DNA of 64,000 nucleotides from Cyanidium caldarium (lineage: Eukaryota; Rhodophyta; Bangiophyceae; Cyanidiales; Cyanidiaceae). The notes beneath the pieces are model-generated. The model made no database searches and was not told where the DNA came from. It saw only the letters and a list, made by a program, of their open reading frames with translations. The stretch is taken from positions 62,001 through 126,000 of the forward strand of contig JANCYW010000020.1 of NCBI GenBank assembly GCA_026184775.1, given 5' to 3'. Each line of letters starts with the position of its first letter. Position 1 is the stretch's first letter. A program made the translations under genes and the position numbers. Shown here piece after piece: positions 34,704 to 43,728 of this stretch.

Positions 34704-35900
34704 ATGGAAGCGGGGCCAGAGGACGACTCGGAGGTGTACTGCGTGGAGGACGACTCCGATTACCGCAGCGACGCAAGTGCGGAGGATGAAGACTCATTAG
34801 CACCGGCGGTGGCGGTGTTTCGTCACCACACCGCGCCGGTGTACGCGTTGGCCATGACCGCCGACGCCTCCTCCATCCTTTCGGGTGGCGGGGATGATCG
34901 GGCAGTGCTGCTGCGTCGCCATGGCACCGACTGGTCGCAAACCTCTGTCACTGCAGTGGGCGGCTTCACGGATTCGGTGGCCGCGGCGGTCTTCTGCGGT
35001 GCGCAGCGGGCGGCCGCGGCCAGTCTCAACGGGGAACTGGTGCTGTGCGACGGGCCGGCGCTATCCGCCGCCGTCGCCGCCGCCGAGACCGCGGTGGTGC
35101 AACCGGGCGCACCGGGTTGCGTGGCCCTGCCCGGCATCGGCGACGCCGTGGAATGCCTGCGTGCCAGCGACAGCGGCCGTCTGCTGTTGTGTGGTGCGGC
35201 CGACGGTACCGCTTGGTTGTTCGATGTGGAGCGCGCCGAGTTTGCCGCCCTGCTCACCGGTCACCAAGGCTGTGTGCACGCGGTGGCGCTCTCAGAAGAA
35301 GCGACTCGGGACGACGTCGTCCTCTTCACCGCCGGTGCCGACGCCCAGGTGCGCGTATGGCAGTATTCCCTCGGCGGCGGCGGCGGCGATGCCCGTCTAC
35401 TGCACGCCATCCGCGGTGACTTTCATCGACACTCGGTGTTGTGCATGGCCACGCATCAGCACCTGCTGCTGAGCGGTGACGAGGGCGGCATCGCGTGCCT
35501 CTCCAACTGGCGCACCGGCCGGTGCCTGGCCCGTCTGTCCTCCGCCCATCAGGACGCGGTGCAGTGTGTGGCCATCCATGCGCGATACTTGGTGAGCAGC
35601 GGCACCGATCAGACGTCTCACGTTTATCATCTTGACGGCAAATATCGGCTGTCGCTACGACATCCGGCGCCGGTGGTGCACACCGCCTGGTGTCCAGATG
35701 CGCCCGACTGGCTGGCGGTGGCCACCGCCGACGGCCACGTGCAAATCTGGGATGTGCGCGGTGGCACCGGCGAGGTGCCGCTGCGCTCCTGGCGCGCCCA
35801 TCGCGACACCATCCACGCGATGGAGGTGCGCGGGCGGTGGCTGGTCACTGGCGGCGAAGATCACACGGTGCGCGTATTCGACTGGACGAGTCAGGCGTGA
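34704..35900 (+). CDS. AAMP/SQT1-like WD40 protein
   Basis: A 398-residue protein with an acidic N-terminus (about 1-35) and seven to eight WD40 repeats, such as HHTAPVYALAMTADASSILS-GGGDD, LTGHQGCVHAVALS, AHQDAVQCVAIHARYLVSSG and WRAHRDTIHAMEVRGRWLVT-GGEDHTVRVFDW. The acidic lead, the GGGDD in the first blade and the repeat order resemble AAMP of animals and Sqt1 of yeast, the dedicated chaperone of ribosomal protein uL16 (Rpl10). WD40 proteins are easily confused, so the exact orthology is uncertain. It converges with eIF3k, 65 bp apart. Confidence 0.68.
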   Translation: MEAGPEDDSEVYCVEDDSDYRSDASAEDEDSLAPAVAVFRHHTAPVYALAMTADASSILSGGGDDRAVLLRRHGTDWSQTSVTAVGGFTDSVAAAVFCGAQRAAAASLNGELVLCDGPALSAAVAAAETAVVQPGAPGCVALPGIGDAVECLRASDSGRLLLCGAADGTAWLFDVERAEFAALLTGHQGCVHAVALSEEATRDDVVLFTAGADAQVRVWQYSLGGGGGDARLLHAIRGDFHRHSVLCMATHQHLLLSGDEGGIACLSNWRTGRCLARLSSAHQDAVQCVAIHARYLVSSGTDQTSHVYHLDGKYRLSLRHPAPVVHTAWCPDAPDWLAVATADGHVQIWDVRGGTGEVPLRSWRAHRDTIHAMEVRGRWLVTGGEDHTVRVFDWTSQA

Positions 35901-35965
35901 GGGGGAGGGCAGGAAGGCGTCTTCGGGGCAACTGCCGTCCCGGCTCCTCATCTACCCATCTCCCG

Positions 35966-36691
35966 TCACCGTCGACGCGGACGCGCGCGGGCGCTCTCGC
36001 GTCCGACGCGACACAGGACCGGCGCCAGGCGCTCGAAGGACAGGCGTTCGCCGGCAGCGCGTGGCTGTTGCGATAGCACGCTGCCGACGGGCGTCTCCAG
36101 CACCGTCTGCTCGTCGGCGTCCGTCACCATCCGCCATCCGTGCGGACAAGCGTCGTCGCGGGTCAGCGCCTTCAGCACGGAGGGCGACATGCGGCTCCAG
36201 GTGCGTCCCAGCGCGCCGACCATAAAGCGCCGGACGCACTGTTCAAAGTCCACCACCTCGGCCAACAATTTCCCCAACGCGGTCCCGTCGGCGCGCTCGC
36301 GCTCCAGCTCCTCCCAGAACTGCGCAAAGTGGCCCGCCTCCAGCCGTTCCGCCAGCGCCAACACGCCGCGGATCGGGCCGTCGTCGCCGATATAGGAGGC
36401 GGCGGTGGACGCCTCCGCGGCTTGCGCTGGCGCCAACAAGTACACACAGCTGAGGAGGTCGATCGAAGGCAGTGCCATGATAGCTTTGGCAAGAATCAGC
36501 ACCACCGTGCGCCCCTGCAACCGATCCGGCTCCAGCTGGTACAGTTTCAGCACGGCGGCGTTCGCCTCGGCGTCGTAGGCGTCGGCGCCGCCGCGCACCT
36601 GGCGCTCCATGTACGCCTCCAGCGTCGACAGTATAGCCGGGTCGTATCGTCGCGAATGGAGTAAATCGGCTATTTCCGAGTCGGACGCCAT
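35966..36691 (-). CDS. EIF3K: Translation initiation factor eIF3 subunit k
   Basis: eIF3k is a PCI/winged-helix subunit at the edge of the eIF3 complex on the 40S ribosome. The 241-residue protein has the family opening RRYDPAILSTLEAYMERQV, then DAEANAAVLKLYQLEPDRL, LAKAIMALPSIDLLSCVYLL and FAQFWEELER, and a winged-helix part near the C-terminus. The length fits the family. The ATG at 36691 (MASDSEIADLL) is the best start. The C-terminal 25 residues are Arg-rich and not conserved. Confidence 0.9.
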   Translation of the reverse strand: MASDSEIADLLHSRRYDPAILSTLEAYMERQVRGGADAYDAEANAAVLKLYQLEPDRLQGRTVVLILAKAIMALPSIDLLSCVYLLAPAQAAEASTAASYIGDDGPIRGVLALAERLEAGHFAQFWEELERERADGTALGKLLAEVVDFEQCVRRFMVGALGRTWSRMSPSVLKALTRDDACPHGWRMVTDADEQTVLETPVGSVLSQQPRAAGERLSFERLAPVLCRVGRESARARPRRR

Positions 36692-36985
36692 GGAGGATGA
36701 CAAGATTTGGGGCGAATGGGGCGGTGGAGAGCCAGTGTGTCGGGCGACTCCGAAACAGGAGTGCTCCGCACGGCCGCCCGACACGAGCGAGCGCTGCATT
36801 CAATCACGATGCACAAACGTAGCCGCGGCTGAGGAATTCGCATGTGCATTGTCGATTGAATCCGTGCAGACGGCCAACTCGTTCCGTCCCGCCAGCGCAT
36901 CCATCTGGCGGGAACGCGTGCAGGAGTCGGTAGCGAGCGGCTCTTCGCGTCCTCTCCGGGTGCCTCGGTGGTACGCACCGGCCCC

Positions 36986-37657
36986 ATGCCCCGTTACTTG
37001 ATACGGGGAGTGCTGGCGTTAGGAGCAATGGGGGCGGGCGCGTGGTGGTTGCACCGCTATGCCGAGGACGACGTCTACGACGAGCAGCGAGAACGGGAAG
37101 AGGACCGGAGGGGGTTGGCCGAGAGCCGGACCGAGCTGAGAGGCGGGCACAGGGCACCGGCAACGCCGCCGCAGTCGGTGGTGGCAGTGCCCGTGACGAG
37201 CGACGGAAATGGTGTTGAGATGGTGCGGAATCGAGTGGCAAACGAGTCGAGGCTCATGAACGAAGCCGTAGCGAATGCGGACGAGGGCGGCGAGATCAGA
37301 AGGAGGGCGGGCACGGAAGCGGCGCCGACCAACCATGCGCCGAGCAACCAGTCAGGCACCATCGTGGGGAAGAGGGTTGCCGACGAACATCCTCCTCAAC
37401 GATCTGGGGGTATGATCCTGTGGCAGGCGCCATCGAACCTCCTCCGAAGACGCCCGGAACGAGAGAAAGATATGGGAAACGCCGCCACTTTACCTGCAGC
37501 CTCGACGCACCCAAACTATCGTCTGGCGGTATGGGATGCACCGGGCAGCGACAGGAACGCCTCCACCGTGCCGCGCCTGCGACGACGTGTCGGTCCACCG
37601 TCGCCAACGAAGGTGCCCGCGGAGGCGACAAGTTCTGTCCGTGCCTGGCAGAGCTGA
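36986..37657 (+). CDS. Hypothetical protein with one N-terminal membrane segment
   Basis: A possible 223-residue protein that I do not recognise. It begins MPRYLIRGVLALGAMGAGAW, a likely single membrane span, then a highly charged stretch (DDVYDEQREREEDRR) and a long polar, low-complexity remainder. The start pattern resembles small inner-membrane proteins of mitochondria, but no family match is evident. It fills an otherwise long gap between eIF3k and the tRNA gene, and its composition differs from clear leader sequence; still, it may be a chance open frame, or only its first part may be real. Confidence 0.33.
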   Translation: MPRYLIRGVLALGAMGAGAWWLHRYAEDDVYDEQREREEDRRGLAESRTELRGGHRAPATPPQSVVAVPVTSDGNGVEMVRNRVANESRLMNEAVANADEGGEIRRRAGTEAAPTNHAPSNQSGTIVGKRVADEHPPQRSGGMILWQAPSNLLRRRPEREKDMGNAATLPAASTHPNYRLAVWDAPGSDRNASTVPRLRRRVGPPSPTKVPAEATSSVRAWQS

Positions 37658-37841
37658 GGGGAATTTGCACTCGATAGCCAACCTCAGAGCGAGCGAGACA
37701 CGTAAAAAAAGGTACGGGACGCTGCAGCAACGTTTTGTTATCACTCTTGGCGAGTCGTCTGTTCGCAGGTTCTCCCATGCGCCTCTCCCACAATCGCTTT
37801 ATCAGCGAAATTGGCCCGATTTTCGCGCCGCCAAGTACCAC

Positions 37842-37966
37842 GCGAACGTGTCCGAGTGGTTAAGGAGAACGATTAGAAAGACGTGCGCGCAAGACGAGGA
37901 TCAGCGAGACATCAGCTGAGGATCGTTTGGGCTCTGCCCGCGCAGGTTCGAGTCCTGCCGTTCGCG
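37842..37966 (+). tRNA. tRNA-Ser(AGA) with a 43-nt intron
   Basis: A full class II tRNA can be folded. The acceptor stem GCGAACG (37842-37848) pairs exactly with CGTTCGC (37959-37965), followed by the discriminator G at 37966. The D arm contains the A box TCCGAGTGGTTAAGG. The anticodon stem AACGA pairs with TCGTT, and the loop TTAGAAA holds anticodon AGA at 37875-37877. A variable arm GGGC/GCCC and a T arm GCAGG-TTCGAGT-CCTGC follow. The two exons (37842-37878 and 37922-37966) add up to 82 nt and closely resemble yeast tRNA-Ser(AGA). The intron (37879-37921) sits at the canonical 37/38 position. Exon edges can shift by one A. Confidence 0.95.
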
Positions 37967-37968
37967 AT

Positions 37969-37973
37969 CTTTT
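37969..37973 (+). terminator. RNA polymerase III terminator of tRNA-Ser
   Basis: A run of five T starts three bases after the discriminator base of the tRNA, as expected of a Pol III stop signal. Confidence 0.8.
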
Positions 37974-38460
37974 TGCTGGGGAGACGAGCACCTCGGGGCG
38001 GAATGTCGTTTCGGACCCTCGAAGGTGCTCGCTTGATAGCGGCGTCTCGCGCAGCCCGTTCCGACGGCCGAGCGCTCTCTACTCAGGCACGTGCTGCTGC
38101 GAATAGACCATTCCTCCAGATCTCCTCGTACTCTCTCGGCAGATATCCCGAGTAGTTTGACCTGCCACGCCCCTCGTCCCCCGCCAAAGCGCTACCATCA
38201 CCCACCAAGTATCCTCCCGGCGCATGGGACCTTGTCGCTCCTCCGCTCTCCCGCCTCTCGTCCTCTCGATGCTGCGCTTGCCGCTGCGGGCGCTCGCTGA
38301 CGTCGAAACGCCGCGGGCATTGTTTCGGACGTCGCGTGAGCTGCCTACCTCGTCGAGCGCCGCGGCCCAGCCCGAAACCTCCCCCAACAAACCCGTTACG
38401 AGCGGCTCGACGACCGTCACACACATCCCTCACTAGCAGACACTTCTTCCTACTCCTTTC
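37974..38460 (+). other. Intergenic region upstream of the PHD-TFIIS-SPOC gene
   Basis: About 490 bp between the tRNA gene and the next start codon. Short open frames on both strands have no recognisable content. The last 25 bases are C/T-rich (CACTTCTTCCTACTCCTTTC) and touch the ATG. No further RNA gene is seen. Confidence 0.4.
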
Positions 38461-40548
38461 ATGTCCGATTCCGAGCCCAATCTCTCCGCGGAAGCGTCGG
38501 CACCGTCCGAGTCGCCCGGCCCCGCCGACGCCTCCTCCACCGACGCCGGCGCTAGCGACACCGAGTACTGCGTGTGCCGGCGGCGGCATGTGGAAGGCGA
38601 GTTCATGGTGCAATGCGACTTGTGCGAGGACTGGTTCCATCCACGGTGTGTGGGTATGCCGCGCGCGGAAATCGAACAGCTGGATGTGTTTGTGTGCGGC
38701 GACTGCCAGGCGGAGCACTCCGGCGAACAGAGCGCCGCGGCCAAGCGGGCCATCGTGGAGCAGTTTCAGCGGGAGCACCGCCAGTGGCAAGAGCGGCAGC
38801 GGCAAGCGCGCCAACAACGCCGCACCGCTCCGGGAGAGGATCAGGCGGAGGGCGGTCATAGTAGGGGAACAAACGGTTCGGAGCCAAGCGTGGCCGACGC
38901 TCCGTCGCCGCACAACGAAGCGCCTTCTCCGTCGCGCAAGCGACCCCGACGGGAGCGCCCTGCCCAGGCGCCGCTTTCCGTCGCCGTTGCACCATCTGCG
39001 GCTGCGATAGCCGAGGCGCGCACCAAAGCGCGGCAACTGCTCGCCCAGGTGCTGCACGCCCAGTTGGCCGAATCCATCGAGCACGCCCTCTACCTCTGCC
39101 TGGGCGAGCGCGTGAACGACGAATATCGTCAGCGTCTGCGCAACTTGGTGTCCAACCTACGCGATGGACGCAACCCGGAGCTGCGGCAAGCGGTGTTGCG
39201 CGGCGATATCGCCCCCGAAGCGCTGTGTCGCATGAACAGCGACGAGCTGGCCAGCGAGCAGATGCGCGCCCGTCGCGAGCAGCAGCTGTCGCGTGCCGAG
39301 CGGTTGCGGGTCATTGAAAGTGCTGAACAGGTCGGGCTGGTGTTCAAAGCGCAAGCGCATGTGCAAGAACCGAGTCTGATGGCTGAGGCTGTCACCGCGA
39401 CGGACAAGTTGTGGGCATCGCCGCCGACGGCCGCCGATGAGACGACGGCGTCGGTGAAGAAAGATGAAGAAGAAGAGCGCCCGGCGACGCCGCCGCCCTC
39501 CAAGATGGCGCCGCCGCCACGCGAACCGCCGTCCGATGATGAGACATCAAGCGCCGGTGCCGCGTCGCCGACGCGCTCAGAACTCGGGCAGAAGACATCG
39601 CCGCGGCGCACAGAAGCGGCGCCTTTGCGCTTCCCACAGCCGCCACCGCCTACCTTCACTGCGGCACCCGCCCATCAGTTCGATGAGTCGGCGTTCCACG
39701 AAGCTTCTCAACAGCTGTCACCGCCGCCTTCACCGGCCGATATCTCCGCGTCCTCGGCATCGTCCTCCTCTACGCCATCATCTGTTGCTGCTGGCCGCGA
39801 CCTCGCTGCCGATCATAAAGCGCGTCCCGGCGCCGCGCCTCCCTCGCCGGCCACGACCGACGACGCTGCCACCACCGCACCGTTGTGGCACGGCACGTTG
39901 CGCATGCCAGCGCTGGGCACCTGCCGCGTCGCGGTGCGCCTGCCACCCGGGATGGCGTGGTCGGCGACGGAGCGCTCGCACTGCCGAGCATGTCTCGGCA
40001 GTTCACCGGGGCGCTTGAAAGAGGTGGCGCGCATTCGACTCGCCGACGCGGTGTCGTTTATTCGCGGCGTGCAGCAGCGCTCCCAATCGCGCACGGCGCT
40101 GGTGTTGCAGATCGTGCCGCCACCGGCGGAGGAGAAGAATGCGGTGGCGGTCGACGCGGAGGCGCAGCGTCTGGCAGCCGCTCGCGACGAACTGGTGCGC
40201 AGCGACCGCGCCTCACTACTCGCGCGGACCGATACACACGAGGCGTATCTGTTACCGAACGCATCTTCCGGGCAACAGCTTCAGCAACCAGCGGCGGCAT
40301 CGCCGACAGAGGTGCCGCTGCTGCTGGCCCTGGTCGTGCGTCGCGAACTGCCGCCGACAGAGACGGCGGCCAATAGCCATGCCGCTCTCGCCGCAGCGCG
40401 TCCGGGAGCGGCCGTACCGGCATTCGATGTGGGCGCAACGTTGCAACTGCTGCAACAGATGCGGCATCAGCATAGCGACCCGATGGCGGCGTGGAGCGCC
40501 CCTTCGCCGCCACCGCCCTATCATCCCTTTCCTCACGATCGGCGATAA
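38461..40548 (+). CDS. PHD-TFIIS M-SPOC transcription regulator (Bye1/PHF3/DIDO-like)
   Basis: A 695-residue nuclear protein with three domains. A PHD finger at about 35-82 shows the Cys4-His-Cys3 pattern: YCVCRRRH, VQCDLCEDWFHPRCVGM and VCGDC. A TFIIS central (M) domain lies at about 185-280 (ARTKARQLLAQVL, ALYLCLGERVNDEYRQRLR, NLVSNLRDGRNPELRQAVLR). A SPOC-like domain near 475-560 opens with LWHGTLRMPALGTCRVAV. Yeast Bye1 and human PHF3/DIDO1 have the same order; they bind RNA polymerase II and, through PHD, H3K4me3 chromatin. Linkers are Pro/Ser/Ala-rich. Its last 16 bases overlap the convergent Mfd gene. Confidence 0.85.
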   Translation: MSDSEPNLSAEASAPSESPGPADASSTDAGASDTEYCVCRRRHVEGEFMVQCDLCEDWFHPRCVGMPRAEIEQLDVFVCGDCQAEHSGEQSAAAKRAIVEQFQREHRQWQERQRQARQQRRTAPGEDQAEGGHSRGTNGSEPSVADAPSPHNEAPSPSRKRPRRERPAQAPLSVAVAPSAAAIAEARTKARQLLAQVLHAQLAESIEHALYLCLGERVNDEYRQRLRNLVSNLRDGRNPELRQAVLRGDIAPEALCRMNSDELASEQMRARREQQLSRAERLRVIESAEQVGLVFKAQAHVQEPSLMAEAVTATDKLWASPPTAADETTASVKKDEEEERPATPPPSKMAPPPREPPSDDETSSAGAASPTRSELGQKTSPRRTEAAPLRFPQPPPPTFTAAPAHQFDESAFHEASQQLSPPPSPADISASSASSSSTPSSVAAGRDLAADHKARPGAAPPSPATTDDAATTAPLWHGTLRMPALGTCRVAVRLPPGMAWSATERSHCRACLGSSPGRLKEVARIRLADAVSFIRGVQQRSQSRTALVLQIVPPPAEEKNAVAVDAEAQRLAAARDELVRSDRASLLARTDTHEAYLLPNASSGQQLQQPAAASPTEVPLLLALVVRRELPPTETAANSHAALAAARPGAAVPAFDVGATLQLLQQMRHQHSDPMAAWSAPSPPPPYHPFPHDRR

Positions 40549-40761
40549 CGCCGCTGCAGCACCCGATACAGACCGCGAAAGATGCGCGCCAACTCGGACA
40601 GCTGCCCCTCCACCGACCGCGTGGCCAACCGGGGCAGCGTCACCCGCGTGACCACGCCCCCACTCCGTGCCCGTCGCTGTATGCTGGCGCCCGATAACAG
40701 GCGCACCGTCAGCGGCAGCGGCGGGGAGGCCGCCGCGGTGGCCATCGTGGAGACAGACGAA

Positions 40762-40820
<59 letters not shown>

Positions 40821-43460
40821 CTTGGTGTACACCGCTACAGCATCACCGATCAATTGTTGCCAGGCGCTATCCGACGCGGTGCTATCCCAGTAAACGTTCG
40901 GGTAATCCACCGCGATCAACTCCACCCCGAGTCGCCGCGCCAACAGCCGCACTTTCAGCATCCCCATCAAATGCACCATCGACGGGTGCATCGGTTGTCG
41001 TCGTCGTCGTCGTCCGGAGTACGCTTGTCGCAGCCACGCGTCCAGGTCGGCTTCATCGGGCATGGCCGACAGCTCCCGATACGCCTGTGCACGCAACTGC
41101 TCGTCGTCGATCAGGTCGGGCGGGATGAACGCGTTCACATAGAGCAACTGAATGCGGCACTCGTTGGTGGGCACGGCAAACGCCGCGGCCATGGCGGAGG
41201 CGTCGTCGGCGTGGTCGGTCTGGTCTGTCGCCGGCTCCTTGTTCTCAGCCGCACTCTGTTGTTGTCGTTGTTGCTGTTGCTGCATGATTTGCACCGCTTC
41301 GCGCAACAAACTCACAAACAGCTCCACGCCGACGCTGCCCATGGCGCCCGACTGGTCCACGCCCACGATGTTGCCAGCGCCGCGGATCTCCAGGTCGCGC
41401 TGCGCCAACCGGAAGCCGGTGGATTGCGCGGGCAGCTGCCGCCGTCGCTGCCCGTCGACGCCCTGGGCGCTGCGCACCAGCTCGCGCAGCGCGTCCAGGC
41501 GGTCGGCGGTGACCACATTCTCCCGGGCGCTGCGCGGATTATACAGATACAGGCAGTACGATTGCAGACCGGCACGCCGACCGACGCGGCCGCGCAGCTG
41601 ATACAACTGCGACATGCCGAAGCGATGTGCCTCGGACACGATCATTGTGCCCGCGGTGGGAATGTCGATGCCGTTCTCCACAATGGTGGTGCACACCAAC
41701 ACATCCACCTCACCGTTGCCAAAGGCGTACAGCGTGCGCTCCAGGTTGGCGCTGCTGCCGTGCGCCACCGCAATACGCGGTCGCATGGTGGAGCATGAAG
41801 GCGACGCGTCACCACCACCACCACCACCACCATCCTTCTCTTCCTCGGCCTGCGTCGCCCGCTGCACGTACTCTACGGCGGCCGCCAGGTCGGCGATGCG
41901 CGGCACGACGAAGAAGCTCTGACCGCCGCGGCGTAGCTCGCGCCGCAGCGCCGCAGACACCTGCGCGTCGGCGGCCGGATTGTCCATCTGCAGCAGCTCG
42001 GTGTGCACCGGCAGTCGGGCGGCCGGCGGCTGGTGCATCAGGCTCATCTCCCGGATGCCCGACAGCGCCATGTAGAGCGTGCGGGGAATGGGCGTGGCAC
42101 TGAGCGTGAGGATGTCTACCGGAATCGGCCGGGAGCCCGGACTCGACGTATCCTGCAGCGCCTTGATGCGGTCCTTCTGGTTGACGCCGAACCGCTGCTC
42201 CTCATCGATCACCAACAGCAGTCCGCGGCGCCGCTGCGAGTCCACCGAGGTACTGGCAGTCGCGTCCTCACCAGGGGTCAGGGCGGCACAAAGCGCCCGA
42301 AACTGCACCCGCGAGCTCAGCAACGCATGCGTGCCCACCACGATATCGCACACGCCGTCCGCAATGAGCTGCAGCGTCTCGCGGGCCTCTCGGCGCGCCG
42401 TGAACCGACTCAGTGCGCGAACGCACACCTCACCGGGCATGCGCTTGCGCAGCGTGCGGTAGTGCTGCGCTACCAGTGCGGTGGTCGGCGCCAGAAACGC
42501 CACCTGTCGGCGATTCCGAATCGCCAAGTACATCGCCCGCATGGCCACCTCGGTCTTGCCCACCCCCACATCGCCGCATATCAGACGGTCCATGGGCATG
42601 TCGCGCTCACAGAGGTCCGCAAAAATATCGCCGATGCATTTGCGCTGGTCCGGCGTCAGGCCGCCGTCGGCGCGGTGTTCGAACGCCCGGTCGAACGCCA
42701 TAAAAGCCGGATCCGCCGGGTCGTAACGGTATCGCGGGCGCTGCGCACTCGCCCGCAGCGCCTGCAGCCGCAGCACGTCCACCGCGGCGCGGCGCGCAGA
42801 GCGCATCACCCGCCGTCGGGTGGTCTGCCACGCCTGCGTGTTGGACAGCGCATCCAGCCGAGGCAGCGGTTTCGAGGAGTGTTTCTTGGCACTGTCCTCG
42901 GCATCGTCCACGCCTTGCACGTAGTAGCGCGTCACTTTCTCGGCCTGGTCGGCGCGAATGTACAGCACGCCATCGGCAAACTGCAGCACCAGAAACTCCT
43001 GCACCCGCTCCACAGTCGCCCCGCTCGACAGCTGCACCGGCGCCGGACGTGCCTGCAGCCCCTTGTACAACGCCACCCCGTGATCCCGGTGCACCACGTA
43101 GTCGCCGGGATGCAGCGCCCCGAACATGGCCCGCTGCTCGTCCAGCCCCAACCGCGACGATACCGCCTCCTCCGCGGAAGGCAGCGACCGCGGCAGCTGT
43201 ATCCCGACCTCATCTTCCCGCTCCCATCTTCGCTCCGGGATGGTGGACACGGCCATGCGAACACAGCCCACCGGGCCGACCGCCACGCCCCCCTCAGCCG
43301 TGGCCCACTGCTGCCGACGACCCGCGCGCCTCCGCGTCCACCCACCGTTCCGCCACCGATCGGTGACCCTCGTGCAACACTCCGACAACCGCCAAATCCT
43401 TCGCGCACAACCATCTCTCCTCCACACCACCGCCACAAACCCGACACCCCCTTCCGACAT
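40533..43460 (-). CDS. MFD: Mfd-like transcription-repair coupling helicase, probably plastid
   Basis: Mfd removes stalled bacterial-type RNA polymerase and recruits repair; here the likely target is the plastid polymerase. The 975-residue protein has the polymerase-interacting CarD-like domain (GDYVVHRDHGVALYKGL, about 119-135), a RecG/Mfd-type helicase with Walker A GDVGVGKTEVAMRA (about 297-310), the DEEQ box (VIDEEQRFGVNQKDR), LSATPIPRTLYMAL, and YQLRGRVGR, then part of the C-terminal TRCF domain (SMVHLMGMLKVRLLARRLGV). The UvrB-like N-terminal modules of bacterial Mfd are absent, as in plant homologues. The first 65 residues are Arg/Trp/Gly-rich and can be a transit peptide. A 19-proline tract lies near residue 860. 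Confidence 0.88.
40762..40818 (+). repeat. (GGC)19 trinucleotide repeat
   Basis: Nineteen perfect GGC units. On the minus strand they encode an uninterrupted proline tract near the C-terminus of the Mfd-like protein. The perfection of the array points to recent slippage. Confidence 0.95.
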
Positions 43461-43728
43461 GTCCCCGTGTGTTCACCCGACCGGGCACCGCACCTCCTCC
43501 TCTCTGTACCGACCGTCGACCGACCGTCGATCATCGCGCGCGCACATCATCGAGCGCGATTCGCGCGCGTGCCATGAACGACGACGCCGTGTGGCGATCG
43601 CGACCGGCAGCGCTCCCTGCGCGCGGACGGTCGTCGACCCGTTCGGGCGGTGCGATGAGCGTATGAAAGGCGGTTGCGATGAACGTGGGCGGGGGTTTGT
43701 GGGTCAAGTGGATACGGCATCTGGAAGG
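43461..43728. promoter_or_regulatory. Divergent promoter region between Mfd and RPC5 genes
   Basis: A 268-bp gap with an exact 11-bp tandem duplication (CCGACCGTCGA at 43509-43519 and 43520-43530) followed by CG-rich alternating sequence with GATC elements. The plus frame stays open through it. Confidence 0.5.

Noticed and set aside
42003-43577. A 524-codon plus-strand open frame opposite the Mfd-like gene
   Set aside because: Antisense shadow of a well-supported helicase gene; no conserved content.
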